Source of the DNA: Purshia tridentata
Taxonomy: Eukaryota; Streptophyta; Magnoliopsida; Rosales; Rosaceae
Assembly (NCBI GenBank): GCA_003254885.1
Contig: QANT01006249.1
Span: forward strand, 26,996 to 90,995
Length of the DNA: 64,000 nt
Reading direction: 5' to 3'
The notes under the pieces are model-generated. The model saw only the letters and a list, made by a program, of their open reading frames with translations, had not been told where the DNA came from and did not search any database. Numbering within the stretch: position 1 is the stretch's first letter; every line of letters begins with the position of its first letter. Both the position numbers and the translations under genes were made by a program. Shown in pieces: positions 35,409-48,670 of the stretch.

Positions 35409-38400
35409 ATGGCGGCAGACGTGCCAGTGAAGCCTGATATGGCGAATTCGTGCTGCTCTGTGGTACGGATTTCGAATTTGTTTTGTTTTTGTCTTAAATT
35501 AATTTGAATTATGCTAGTGGTATTTCGATTTTGATACTCAACTAATTTTATGCTTGCTATTTCAGTGGATAGAGAAGTACTCGAGGCTTGAACAGCGACG
35601 GATAGCTCTGAGGAGCGCTGTCGATATCCTTAAACCGCAGATTGAAATATTTCACGCCGAGAATGAAAGACTCAAGAAAGGTAACTTCTTGTAGGATCTT
35701 TAAGACTTTAAGGATTTCATTATCATTTAGCAAGCTGTTCAAATGATAATCTTGTCATAACTTGATTCAATTGTGGATGTTAAACATGGCGGTGCTGTGT
35801 GTAAAATTTTAGAATCAGATGCAAAACTCGGCTTACAGAGGGTGCCAAGGTGGCAAGAGTAGAGTAAAAGTTTTTTATGAATGATTTGCCGAAGCGTATT
35901 CATTATGTTATGCTTTATTAGGTAGTGTGTTTTTTCTCTGTTGGAGTGTGCTTGTAACTTTTATGAGTGAAAAATCTTATTTTCTTCCCTTTTTCAACTT
36001 TTTACTTGCAGCATTGGAGGAAGAGCAAGCGCGAGCAGATATTGAGAAAGAGGAGAAAGTCAAGGAGTCTGCTGCTAGGGTATCTTTGGAGACTGAAATT
36101 TCTAGGTTGAAGTCTGAGATACTTTCTCTAAAGCAGGGAGGAAATGCAGATGCTCAAGATAAAAATGAAGCAAAGCTTCTTAAAACTCCTGTCTCTGAAG
36201 GGGAAAAGGAAATTAATCGCCTGAAGGAGCTTGTTGAGAGAGAGAAGAAAAGGGCAGACTCAGAGAGTAAGAATGCAGAAGTGGAGAAGAAAAAGGCTGC
36301 CGAAGCACGGAAAGCTGTAAAAGCTGAAAAATGTAAGGCTGATGAAGAAAGGAAGCGTGCCAATAGTGAAGGAGAGAAGGCTGAGAATTATAGGCTTCAG
36401 TTGGAGGTATTGAAGAAAGAAGCTGATAAAGCAAAATCTAATTTGGCGTCTGAAACATTAAAGCTTGAAGAGGCAAACAAAAAACTTGAAGCAGAGAAAC
36501 AGAAGGTCGTCAAGGAGAGAAAATGTGCAAATTCAGAGATGGCCAAAGCAGAGGAGCAAAAGAAGCTTGTGGAAGCCAATGATAAGAAAGCTATGGAAGA
36601 AAAATGTCATGCTGAAAGCTTGTCTCTGCAATTGATAGAGAGCAGAAAGAGGATTGATGAGTTACAGAAAGAGATAAATGAAATTAGATGCTCTAGAGAT
36701 TTGCCTGAGGCCCCTGGTGGCACACCTGATAATAATATAAATGGTTTAGCTTCCAAAGAGATTTTAATGAGAGAAGCAGATGAATTGAAGTTGGTTTTGG
36801 AGCATCCAAAATATAAGGAAACAAAGAAAAGGTATGAAACTGAAAAACAGAAGGCAATCAAGGAGAAAAAAGGGGCAGAGTCAGAGATGGTGAAAACTGA
36901 AAAGCAGAAAAACCTTGCAGAAGTGAATTGGAAGAAGGCCATGGAAGAAAAATCTCGTGCTGATCAGCTGTCTGGGCAGTTAGACGAAGCTAAAAAGAAG
37001 ATTGAGGAATTGCAGAGGAAGATAAATGCATATTTCTCTTCTACAAAATTAATTGAGGTATCTGCTGTTGAACTAGACAAAGGTATGGGTGCTGAAAATG
37101 CAAAAGTGAGACTTTTGAAGAAACAACTAAAGTTTGAGAAAATGCAAACAAAGCATGCTAAAGAAGTGGTAAAGCTGGAAAAAAGTCGTAACAGCATCCT
37201 ACAACAAGAATTAGGTCGTTTGAAGTTGGAGTTGGATCAATTCTCACAGCGCCTGGGTATGCTAAATAAATCTTTTTCACATAGTGCTGAAGGTATAGAT
37301 GACCCAGAAAAGGTTGGTTTCCTCTGTCTAATCTTTATAGTTGTCATGCCTCAATTTGAGTTTGTAATTAATAACTTAATGTTGCTAGTATTGGTGATAT
37401 TGTTGAGAGAATCTAAACTTGAAATATAGCATACATATTTTGGCGTTTGCTACTTTGCTTTGCTTCAGGTTGATTTTTTTTCTTTTTTCAGGCATGGTTG
37501 ATGGCAAATGAACCTTGTTCATCTGATGGCTTTTAGTGTTGTAATCTGGTGGGTAGAGCATAAGCTTGATCATTATACTACTTTAATGCATGAAAAGTTT
37601 TGGAATAATACCAGAAGAACACTAATAAGGTTTAAACTTCAAAAAAGTTGTGTTTAGTTGGTGAATCATTTGTTGGGGTGCACCACCCTTTAGCTCTGCA
37701 ACATTTCTTCCACCACCAAAGAAGAAAAAGAGGGAAGAAAAATCACTCAGCTTTCCTATCATTCTCTTTTATTTTTGGTGTGCTCAGGTTGAACTGAGGT
37801 TTTAAAATTAGGGGAAAAGCATCACACCTTTACTCTCACACCTATCCTGCTAGTCTAGTCATAGGTTTGTGTTAAAGAGTTGCATATTTGCTCTTAGATG
37901 TGACTTATGTCACTTAGCCTTTCAATTCTTTAGTTTGCTTCCATATACATGGTTTTTTAAATTTTAAATAAAATTTATGAGAAATTCTTGTCTTTAATAA
38001 TAATAATTTTTCGTGTACTGGATCTTTTACATCATTTACCCAATTTTATAATACTTGCGCAAGTTTCTAGTCCTATTATGCTTACTGAAATAGCTTTATT
38101 CAATTTGCAGATCTGGAACATCATAAATATGCAAAGGTTAGACATGAAGAATTATGATGGGTTAGACTCTTTGCAGATGAACCTTCGAAGTGGAATTGAA
38201 CTTCTGAAGCCTTCCCGCCGAGTTTCGGATACATCTGATCCATTCAGTGGAGCCCTGCAACATACTGCACCATTTCTTGCTTTATCTGGAGGAAACTGCA
38301 CTGAATCTATTTCAGGTATTGATTCTAAATTGGAGTCTCTAGACAGAGGCTCTAATAGAAAAATGTTACAGAGTTCTGCAATAAATTCAAGTACGGCATC

Positions 38401-41400
38401 TTTTTCTGATAGGCAGTTGGTGGGCTCACAGGAAAAGGGTGCATTTTTCGTTACCACATCGGAAAAATTGGTTGAAGATAATGTGCAACCAACAATATCA
38501 AACTTGTCTGCTGAGGTTACCAAAATGAAGTGCAATGAAAATGTTGCTGTGGTGGCTGAAAACAGTGTCAGAAGTCCTGTTAGAACTGATGGGGTTGGAA
38601 AAATTAATGACCATAGCAGGAAGAGAAAGAGGATAATTGATGCAGTTGAATCAATTGAGGATATATATTGTGAGGGTAAGAAGTTGCACCTGCAGCTAGA
38701 TGAGAAGCTATCTGTTCTGCATTGTTTGTTGAGCAAACAAACAGAAAATCCCTTTGAAGATGGAAGATATCTGCTTCCTTGTCCTCAGGGTAATTCATAT
38801 GCAAAACATGAAAGACAATATGAGAAGAAGGCAGTTCTTGAAGAGAAATTAGTAATGCAGAATTGTGCTGACAGTAATGAGAAAAAGAAGGCAGATAAAT
38901 TTGAAAATGAAGTCTACGGATGTGCAAATGTCTTCAGAGAAGTTTCAGAAAATGCCAATGAGCTGATAGGGATTTCTCAAGCAAGCAGAGAATGCATAAG
39001 TGATTTCGAAACCATGACAAATTTTGATGAAATAATTGATGGGGACTACCTGAAACTGTTGGACTTGGATAATGCTGCTGATGAGGAATGCTACAGGATG
39101 GCAATGGAAAGGCCATTGTCTCCAACACTTCCTGAGATCAAGGTTCCAGGTGTTGCAGCATCTGATGCAGATTATATCAAACCTTCAGTAAAGGAAACCT
39201 TCTGTGAAGGATTGTCAAATAAAGAAGAAAACCAGTCACCCTCTTACACCTTTGATGTTATTGATGTGGAGATAAATTCAAATAACTTGAATAATTCATT
39301 ATTCCGTAAGAATGGAGGCCACATTGTTTCTTTTGATATAATAGGGAATGGTTCTGGTAATTCTCTAGCAATGGGAAAAGCTTGTGATCTCCAGGTCCGG
39401 AACTCTGGTGCTGAAGTGATGTCTAATGCACTTATTTCGAGAAACAAGGACGCTATGTTCCCATTTGGAGGTGAAGTTGAATATGCGGGTGACTGTATTA
39501 TTAACTGCTATGTTGCATTTTCTAATATTAAAGACAGCAGCAGTATTTGTAGGATATATTATGCTTCTAGAACTTGTATTACACAGTGCTCTTTGGCTAC
39601 TCATACAGAGTGGATGGTGCGAGAGATTCTTTTTGCTCTTAATACAGAAGAAAAACTTTCCCACAAGTAAGTAATTAAGGTCAATTATGGATGGTGCACT
39701 GTGCTCTCTCTCTCTGTCTCCCCCCCCNCCCCCCCCCTAGTGGATATTTGTGCTAATTGATTCATTTTTTGTTGGCTTGTTTAGGGAAAAGGTTTGTGTA
39801 TTCTTCTCATTGTTGCTGCTCAACTTCTCCACTGTTGCTTCGAGTAAATTTGGCAACTTGAATTGGAATTCCAACCCCTGCTTGGATTCTTTCGCTCAAC
39901 ACATGTGCTCAGGTCTGTTGATTTGTTGCTTGATCGTGTTATATTTTAAGATAGAATGAGATTCTTAGTTTATCCTTGATTTTGTTCATTAACCCTCTTG
40001 TTATTTTTGGCTATTTTTTCCTTCCCCTCTGCGCAGTTATGTATGATGCAGAGGTTAGGAGCATATTTGCAGGATTTGGTTGTTTGGATGAATCCCTTAG
40101 TCTCATTGAGGATTTCCTATTAGATGGAGAAGTTGTGGTGTGTAAGGATGCATCTTCTGAGACATTGGTCGAATGTCATTCTAGGTTCAACATTCTCCAT
40201 GATGGCTTACATATATCCTCTCGATCAGCATCAGAAGATGATTTGGTGGCAGGGAGCATTGTATTGGCATCAATATGTTCAGCATTTGACCACATTGGTT
40301 TTATTTGTGAAACATCCTACAGCATTTTGCGGATTAGCAGGTTTAGTCATTCATTGGTTCTGACTATTCTGCATGTTTTTGCTCGTCTGGGTGGGGTGAA
40401 GTTTTTTAGCTTTAGCAATTATAATTTAGTGACTGTCATGAAATCTTTAGTTACATTTCATGAAGGAGTATGCTTATCAGATTCTGCTGGTCATTGTATT
40501 CCATCTGTAAGGAATTCTCGAACTGAGTTCTGTCCTTGTGTCAAATGCCCATTTTCTGAGGATGCTGTATCTGTAGATACTGCTACATCATTGCTTTTAG
40601 AAAAGCTCCAAAATAATGCTTTGTTGGGAACTACGTATCAAGATGTGATGGAATCAGGCAATTCGAATTCAAATTCCAGTCTTCTGCTCAGCAAGTATAA
40701 GGCTGAACAAACTGCAAATCCTGATAATTATAAACTTGATGCGCAATGCGATGTGTCCTGTTGTTTGAACAAGCATCCAACATCAGCTATTCAATCGGAC
40801 TCTTCTACCAATTTCACTCTGTGCAACCTCAGTGATCTCCTATCATTGGTGGAGCTGATTGCGTTCAACATGGTATGTTTTAACACCTTTTTTAGTTCAC
40901 TGATGATACTTTTTCCTCCCACAATTTCCTACTCTGTTGTGCTAATGACTTTAGAGATTGATCACTAGTAGCTGCTTTGCTTGTTGGCCTTACAAAAGTG
41001 ATTGCCAATTCCCATTTTCTTGAAATTGAAATATCATCTAATTTTTTAAAAATAAATTAAGATACCACCCTAAGGTACCTTACTCTTGATTATTCTGCTT
41101 TAACTTAGTGCAATCAAAGCTCTCTATATATTATTGCTGCTGCCAATAAACAATAAATTGATATTCGGCTTGTCTGATCTAGTGTATTGAATTCGTTCGG
41201 GACTGTTATTTTGGAATATTTATTTCAAACATAAGAGGTTTATTTTGGAAGTGCTTTGATTCTAGTTTCTATTGAGGAGAGGATGTCTTGTAACAGAAAC
41301 TTGAATGATGGAAATATTATGTTTTATTATAATATTATAAAGCTTACTTAATTTTATATTAGGAGTTCAGTAATTTTTTCGTATTGTGTTTATCTTTTCA

Positions 41401-42161
41401 TTCTTGAAGAATGTATTGTTTCAAATGGTTCTTAGGGACTAATATTTGAACTTATTTGCCTGTTTTCCTCTTTAAATGCAGAGCTGGGAATGGACAAGTG
41501 CCCAAGTTCTCCCTCGGCTTTTGAAAATTTTGGAATTTTGCGAGGTTGAGAATGTCATTGCTGGAATTGTTGCTCTCCTTGGTCAACTTGGGAGGTATAT
41601 TTTCGATTAATTTTCTTTGCATTTTCTTTTTGCTGCGCAGGCCTTGCATCATTTCTTGACATTTTACGTTATTGAATTTGAGTTTTTACTTATCATCTGT
41701 GTTTTCTTTCTTGGGAAGCTGCATTAAATTTCTATTTGTGTGGAGCACTCCTTTACTGTCTTTCAGTCTTATATTAGGCCAAATTCGCAATGCTATTGGT
41801 GCCTCTGTTTTTTATGTGTTTAAGGTTTAACAATATGTTACCAATTTTCAGGTTTGGAGTTAATGCCCTTGGATATGAAGATAAAAGAGTAGAAATCTTA
41901 AGGCGTGAACTGTCTGCATTTTTATGCCGTGATGCTGCAATTAGTGCGGGTCTTCCAACTCAAATTGCCGCTGTTACAGCTTTGCTGGGTCTTATGTCTT
42001 GTGATTTTGAAACAATCGTTCACAGTAATGTGCAGCCTCCGGCTATTGCAACTCAATCTGGTTCGGCTCAGACTATAAGGAAGTGGTTTTCCTTGCTGCC
42101 AAAGAAGCAACAGGACTTGTCATTTAGCCTCTTACAAACAGATGGTGTAAATAAGACCTGA
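35409..42161 (+). CDS. MEE22: MEE22/EMB1611-like coiled-coil protein, eight coding exons
   Basis: Coding exons 35409-35462, 35566-35680, 36012-37312, 38111-39666, 39785-39912, 40037-40872, 41482-41594 and 41852-42161 give 1470 residues with phases that all agree. The N-terminus (MAADVPVKPDMANSCCSVW) and the short helical exon 2 resemble Arabidopsis MATERNAL EFFECT EMBRYO ARREST 22 / EMB1611. Residues about 40-480 are a Lys/Glu/Ala-rich coiled coil with internal repeats (such as EKQKAIKEKKGAESEM and EKQKVVKERKCANSEM). Residues about 480-1050 are Ser/Asn-rich and probably disordered, and the last 450 residues are more hydrophobic and likely helical-repeat folded. An alternative exon at 37491 would bring an immediate stop, so it was excluded. 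Arabidopsis mutants are defective in embryo development and meristem maintenance; the molecular role is poorly known. Confidence 0.82.
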
Positions 42162-43508
42162 TATTTTCTGTTGAAAACCGCCACTTGGAGTGGAGAATTT
42201 GTTGCAAGTTGAGTTATTGACAGAGGGTGGGAGAGTATTTACAGAGAATATTAATTAAGAATATTTCTGTTTGGGAAATTGAGAATTATTAACAGAGGGT
42301 GGGAGATTTTGTTCAATTTCCACCATTTGAGTAGGGTTCTATCTTGTAGAAATTGAGGATTCAGAGTCATCTGACTTGTAGGCATTTTTGTTATCTGCCC
42401 TTACATTGTAAAACTTGTAAATTTCTGAGCCAGCTTTTGTTATTGCGCCATGGCGGTTCATGTTTTTAGCAGTTTGTAAATTGTTGTCGTCTTGTGACCC
42501 CTCCTGCAAGGATATGTGAGATTTCGAATGCATACGACATTAAATTATTTATCAGCTTACTATGTATATGGTTGAGCACAGAAGAATGTATTTATTTTCT
42601 TTCATATAATCGGAAATATCTTAAAATATTGAAGACAACAGAAATATGAGGTGAATAGAAAATAATAAATTCCTTCTACAAATAACTAAGGGTAAAAAGA
42701 AAAAGAAACAGAAAAATAAAATCGAAGCAGTTCACATTCATACATGTCCAGTGGAGTTCAACTTATGAGTTATGTTACAGAGAATTGAATATTGCTTAGT
42801 AAAAGAAAGGAAACCTTGTGGTTTGGGTTTCTCTTTCACCTTTTCCAAAAATACAGCCAGCCGTTATCCAATGGCCACTTGTAGGCTCGCACAAAAGCGG
42901 TGGGGGACACTTCTTCTTCTTCATGAACCCTCTTGCGTCTCTTTCTGCCATTTGTGTTGAGTCTGTTGACACGTTGACAACAACAATTAAGCTAGCTTCC
43001 CTCTCTTTCTACAATCTCACTCATACAAAAGCCAATTGTGTGTTTTCAGTAAGTCTAGAATAAATGTGTCTCCTGCTCTCTGTTCTCAAGTAAACTGACC
43101 AACCAGAAATGAAAGTAGGCCAATTAGTGCCTTGATGTATCAAATCTTATTTGATTTAGTTACCTCATTTTTTTTTCCAAGTTTCCCAAGTATATATATA
43201 CTGTCTACTCTTTGACAATGATGCTAGTATATTGCTTCCATGATTCTTATCAATCTTTGTTCTGATAGCTGTATTCTATAGCCTTCCAAGTTTCATGTTC
43301 TAAAAGAGTTTGTTGTTATTTCTCACTCAATTAAAAGTCCCAATACGTTATACTGTTTTGCAAGGCCATGGTTGGATGAGAGAACAGGAGGAAAGGAAAC
43401 TTTGCCTTATTTGATAGCATGGTTTTTTTGTTTCCTTATTTTAGGGTCCAAATGTTAGCTAGAATTATAGTTTTACTCAAACTCTAAAGTGCAATATCTT
43501 TTCTGCAG
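42162..43508. other. MEE22-like 3' region and unresolved 5' end of the PP2C gene
   Basis: A possible first PP2C exon is 42923-43048: an ATG-initiated frame of 42 codons ending at a consensus GTAAGT donor in the phase required by the exon at 43509. Its product (MNPLASLSAICVESVDTLTT...) has no recognisable motif, so it may equally be leader sequence. Confidence 0.4.
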
Positions 43509-45426
43509 AGGAAGCCAAGTTTAAAAGTTGATGAGGACTCCCATAAGGTACACAAGTTTCCAGTTTTCCATTCTGAGATTATACATATATATATATATAA
43601 GTTCTTCTCTAGAGAGGAAATTTGCGGATGCAGACAGAGCACACATGGTGCCGACGACATGATGCCGACACAAAAATCCAAATACATGAACAGCACATTT
43701 CAATGACCTAAATTTCGTGTCTGCGCTGTGTTCGCTGCCCGTGTCAGCGCTCTATCCGAAATTTGCAAATTTGCTCTATAGAGTAAATCCCTCTCTATAT
43801 ATATGTGTGTGTGTGTGTGTGATTCTGTGATTGTATACTTTGTAGCAAAAATGTAATAGTTAGGCTAGGTTGTATAGATGCCACTGTGTTCCTATCATTG
43901 CCTAAGTATTATTTATGAACTGGAGTTGAGGTATCGGGTCAAAGTGTACTTTCAGAGACTCATAGTCATCTTGGCTTGCTATTTGATAAAGGATATGATC
44001 ATAATAAACAATCATCTCTCCATATGATATTTATAATAACATGCTATGTAATTGCATGCTTACTTAATACTAGACATTTTTCCTGCAGAGTACAAGACAT
44101 TCTTCAAAACCTATATTATTGAACAAGAAGATAAAGGTATGTCCTCCTCTATATGTGATTACATGCTCTGACATAAGCAGTAAAACATGCATGTTTTGCA
44201 CAGTTAAAAGGGACAAATTTTCTTTGGTTGTGGCTGTCCAGGGTATACACAAATGAATTGTTTGCTTCCTGTAGTGCAATTAATAAGTACTAATTTATTT
44301 GAGGGCAGCGGTTTCTCTCTCCCTATTTTTATTATTTTTATGAGAATTATTTCATTCACTGAGGATATGTGTGAGTATATGTGATTGTAGGAGAAACCAG
44401 GAAGTGAATTGTCCAGGGAAGATGCAAAAGATGGTGATAAGCAGCCTACTAGTCGAAAAGTGACCCATGGAGTCCATTTGGTCAAGGGAAAAATGGACCA
44501 TGGAATGGAAGATTATATTGTGGCAGAAAATAGGAAAGTGAATGGCTATGAGTTGGGTTTGTATGCAATTTTTGATGGCCATTCAGGTTGTGAAGTAGCA
44601 GAGTACTTACATGCCCATCTATTTGATAACATATTAAGTGAGGTATTGCCATTTAATGTTGTCAATTTTTATCCTTGTGCTCTTTATCTGCAGTATAATT
44701 TTAACTGGGGACTTGTTTTCTTTGCAATATGCTATGAATGCATAGCCTGATTTCTGGACAAACCCAAAACAAGCAGTCGAGAGAGCTTATAAATCAACAG
44801 ATGATGAAATTTTGAAGGTAGTCGGTTCACGAGGAGGCTCAACAGCTGTCACAGCAATATTAATCAACGGAGAGAAGCTACTAGTAGCCAATGTCGGGGA
44901 TTCTCGAGCAGTTTTATGCACAGATGGTGTTGCAAAACAGATAACTGTGGATCATGACCCACAGAAGGAGAAGGATCTTGTTGAAAGCAGAGGTGGTTTT
45001 GTATCGAAGAAGCCAGGAAGTGTTGCACGTGTGGATGGCCAACTAGCAATGACAAGGGCATTTGGGGATGGAAAGATAAAGGAACACATAACTTCAGAAC
45101 CAGATATAAGGGTCAAGAAGACGGACAACAAAACAGACTTCATCATTTTGGCAAGTGATGGCTTGTGGAAAGTAAGCTTGAGATTTTAGAGGCTCTAGCA
45201 TAAATTGCATTGAATAGTAGAGATTTTGGGTTATGTGCTGTTGGTGAAGGTGATGTGACCCCAAGAAAATATTTATTTGTTTATGCAGGTGATGTCAAAC
45301 CAAGAGGCTTTGGATTGCATTAGAGAATTTGATGATGCTGAAGAGGCAGCTGTGGAGTTGATTGAAGAAGCTTTATCTAGGAAAAGCTATGACGATATCT
45401 CCTGCATAGTTGTTGTCTTCCACTGA
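43509..45426 (+). CDS. Protein phosphatase 2C, group F-like (5' end uncertain)
   Basis: Supported coding exons are 43509-43547, 44089-44136, 44391-44642, 44746-45171 and 45289-45426, all phase 0. The catalytic domain has HGVHLVKGKMDHGMEDY, the metal-binding FDGHSG (usually DGHGG), GGSTAV, VANVGDSRAV, TRAFGD, ILASDGLW and YDDISCIVVVF, so all the metal-ligating aspartates are present. PP2Cs are Mg/Mn-dependent Ser/Thr phosphatases; group F members lack the ABA-coreceptor features. The two small exons encode a basic Ser/Lys-rich N-terminal extension. The start codon is not settled: the only upstream candidate exon is 42923-43048, which would give 342 residues. Confidence 0.88.
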
Positions 45427-46009
45427 GTAACATGCCCTTCTCTCAGCAGATTTTGTCTCATAAAATGTAGTAGCTGTCATAGCACAGTTTTGGCTGTGTA
45501 TCAGAAATACATTCTGAGAAAGACAGTATCTGTAGGAACTTGTTTGGTGTGTCAAAGTGAAGAGATTATTCAGTTTAAGTAATTCCAATTTGCTGCATTT
45601 TGATATTGTAGCGTGTACTTCTTACACCATGGCTAATTGATAAACTACGGCTACATTTTTTAATGTGGGACAAAGCGTGTGGACTAATTGACAATCGGTG
45701 AAAAGGTTCAATATCATATAAATTACTATAAAAGGCTATATTTTTGGCAATGTCACGTATACTCTCTAAAGGATAAAGGTTCAAAAATTCTGTTTAAGCA
45801 TAAACATTAAAGTATTAACATTGCTGGTGTATGTATATCGTATATTATAGCTGGTTATAAGTGAAAAGCTACGTTAGCCTTAAAAAAGCTGAAACCTATG
45901 ATGACTGATGAGAGGCATTGCTTGTTGTTAAGCTTACTAGCCGCATAGGAAAGAGCTCTTAACTATTTCACAAAAATTAGAACCCAAACCCAGAAGGAAG
46001 TTTTGGTGT
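45427..46009. other. Intergenic, PP2C to BBE-1 (convergent)
   Basis: No gene is visible; the ends are 3' UTRs of the converging genes. Confidence 0.6.
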
Positions 46010-47603
46010 CTAAACTTCATTGATGGTAAACAATGCAGGAAGAGGTGGAATACTCTGTTCATTTCTGAAGAAGTTGCCGAGATCAACCTTGTGCTTGACT
46101 TGTGCAAGTCTCTTGAAGTTACCTTTGAAGTACTTTGTACCCCAACCAATTGCTTGTAAGTAGCTTGTGTTGTGTTGCTTGTTGCTCCCCAAATCAAGGT
46201 CCCTATAGTTGACATAGGCACCCCTTGGAGACCTGGAAACATAAGGCTGCATGAACCTGTAAAGCATTCTAATCCAGTGCACATACCTTGCCTCAGCCTC
46301 ATTTGCACCCCACTTGACTATGTACTGTATGTTGTACAAGTTACCTTTTCTATGGGGAAAAGGAATTTCACATTCTGAAATCTCACTCATCTTTCCACCA
46401 TAAGGATCCATTATCATGAACACAAGTTCTTCTTCCAGCAACCTCTGCCAAACCCCTTCTAGTACAAACTCTGGTATGGGTTGTTGCACAAAGTCAGATT
46501 TAGCCTTGAAATTGCTATTGTATAGGGCCTCCCTGGACAGCAAGACCTACAAGGACTGGTCTTTTTCATATCCTGCAAAATACAGGGTAGATTGGCCCCA
46601 ACTCATTTCAATGCAGTCTTTGGCCTGCAATCCCAGCTCTGGAAAGCTCTGACTCATCAACGGGATGAGTCTGTCAATTCCTCCAAGAAACAGTGAGTTG
46701 AAAGATGCTTGGACTGTTTTCTGATTCCCACTGCCCACATTTTGAATGATGATTCTGATGAAAAGATCTTCATGGAACTTATCTGCAATGTACTGCCACC
46801 TGTGGATAAGGTTTGTAGCACCTTCAGCCAATGTTTTGTGAACTGTGAAACCAGTCACCATTTCTGGGACCCTGACTAATTTGATTTTCCATGAGAGTAT
46901 GATCCCAAAACTTGCTCCACCACCTCCTCTAATGGCCCAAAACAGTTCCTCACCCATTTTTTTTCTGTCAGGGACTCTTCCATTGACATCAATTAGTTGA
47001 GCATCTATGAGATTGTCAGCTGCTAGGCCATACTTTCTTATCAAGGTACCAAACCCACCTCCACTGAAGTGCCCACCAATCCCCACAGTGGGGCATAGCC
47101 CTGCTGGGAATCCATGGATTTTAGTACTTTTCTTAGCAATGTTATAATAAAGCTCACCTAAAGTAGCTCCTGACTGAACCCAAGCTGTTTCATCTGCAAC
47201 ATTAATATCAATATTACGAAGATTGATGAAGTCAATGATGATAAATGGGGTTGCACAGAGGTAAGATAGGCCTTCATAGTCATGACCTCCACTTCTGACC
47301 CTGACTTGTAAGCCAAGTTTTTGGCTACTACAGAATGGCTGCTCGGATTTCAGACTCGTTAAAAGGTGTAACAATGAGAAGAGGTTTTGATGTGGAATTT
47401 AGCCACCTAGGATTTTGTTGTGAAGATTGCAAGAGAGATGAGTACAAAGATGAGTTTGAGGTGTGAATTATTTGTTCAGAAGCTTTGGTGTAGGTACTGG
47501 ATTGGGTTGTCATGCACAGCCTGAAACTTTCACTACTGATTGAACTAGAAGTTGCCCATGAAAATGAAACCAAAAACAAAGAAACTAGAGCAATGAACTC
47601 CAT
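46010..47603 (-). pseudogene. BBE-like oxidase 1 (BBE-1), frameshift and nonsense
   Basis: A full-length single-exon BBE-like gene of about 531 codons. It encodes a signal peptide (MEFIALVSLFLVSFSWA), an FAD_binding_4 domain with RSGGHDYEG (His for FAD linkage) and LCPTVGIGGHFSGGGFG (Cys for FAD linkage), and the C-terminal BBE domain with [11 protein letters not shown] and ending near [16 protein letters not shown]. Two lesions are visible: a frameshift near 47333-47336, best explained as loss of two bases in an Ile-Ile-Cys codon run, and an in-frame TAG at 46549-46547 just before VLLSREAL. Apart from these it is well preserved, which implies recent loss, or sequence error at two sites. BBE-like enzymes are secreted FAD oxidases acting on carbohydrates, monolignols or alkaloids. 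Confidence 0.88.
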
Positions 47604-48172
47604 CTCTATGAAGAACTTAGGCTTCTAGATTTGAGCTTGAGTTTGAGTTTGGCTACTTATATTTGTATATATATTACGAGTAGTCTTGTCTTGGTAGGGT
47701 AGAATATTTGCTTAATCAGTAGATATTCTTAATTCGGCTGGGTTAGTTCTGCTCATCTGTATACAACAAATGGAAAAGTGATGATTCCCATGTAGTGGAT
47801 GAAAGCTCTACCATATTAATACCGATTTGTCTTTAACATTTCCGTCGGCATTCGGCAGGTAATTAAAGTTGACACTTGCCGTTTTCTTGTTCATGTGCTA
47901 CTCACTATGTGTCAAGACGTAAGTCACCCAAGTCCCAACATTTTATCATTTTCTTGCCATTTTTCATGGTATATGTCATAATCGTAATTGTATAGGGGTT
48001 AATTGCATGCATTCTTATTAATTGACGTAGCTGCCCATCCACTTCCTCTTATTCTTGCAATTTGGGTAATGCATGTGGGACTTCCATATGCTTTTCGTTG
48101 AATGGTTGCAATGTGTCAAATTACCTATTACACCTGCCACCTCACAAAACTCCCCTATCAACATAGTTTAAT

Positions 48173-48222
<50 letters not shown>

Positions 48223-48670
48223 TGAAAATGGATGACTCTATCCTCTGTTTTTTTCTAGGCTTCCAGGATCGGCATGTGTTGAATGAGTCATACCTGGACA
48301 TTTTCAAATGTTGTGGCAGCTAATGTGCATGCCACATCAGTTAATGTAGTGATTATATTATTGTTTCGTCAATTCAAGCTTTTCCAAGCCTTTTTCACCT
48401 CTACCACCTCATCAATATTAAAATATTAATGCAGATTTCTTTGATTTTCATCTAGCATTAACAAGGTTTTCATGAACAACATTATGTATTTCATGAATTT
48501 GCTTGAAAACAAATAAGAGAATAAAATTGATGGGTCCAAATCAAATCTAGTTCTTGCATGAATGTGGCAAATCTGTGCTCTGTCTCATAATATCTTATTA
48601 CGTGCTACTACTGCATTTAAAAGTTTGATTATAAACTCTAACAAAAAAATGATTTCTTCCAGAGGAAATG
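47604..48670. other. BBE-1/BBE-2 intergenic region
   Basis: Contains an AT-rich TATA-like stretch around 47655-47680 that probably served BBE-1, and a long CT microsatellite. No gene. Confidence 0.55.
48175..48220. repeat. (CT)23 microsatellite
   Basis: Forty-six bases of uninterrupted CT dinucleotide between two BBE pseudogenes. Confidence 0.97.

Noticed and set aside
37491-37537. Possible extra exon of the MEE22-like gene (AWLMANEPCSSDGF then stop)
   Set aside because: It would end the protein early, while skipping to 38111 keeps phase and a long open exon; it could still be an alternative terminal exon.
48102-48323. 73-codon frame over the CT microsatellite
   Set aside because: Mostly a translated simple repeat (Ser-Leu dipeptides).
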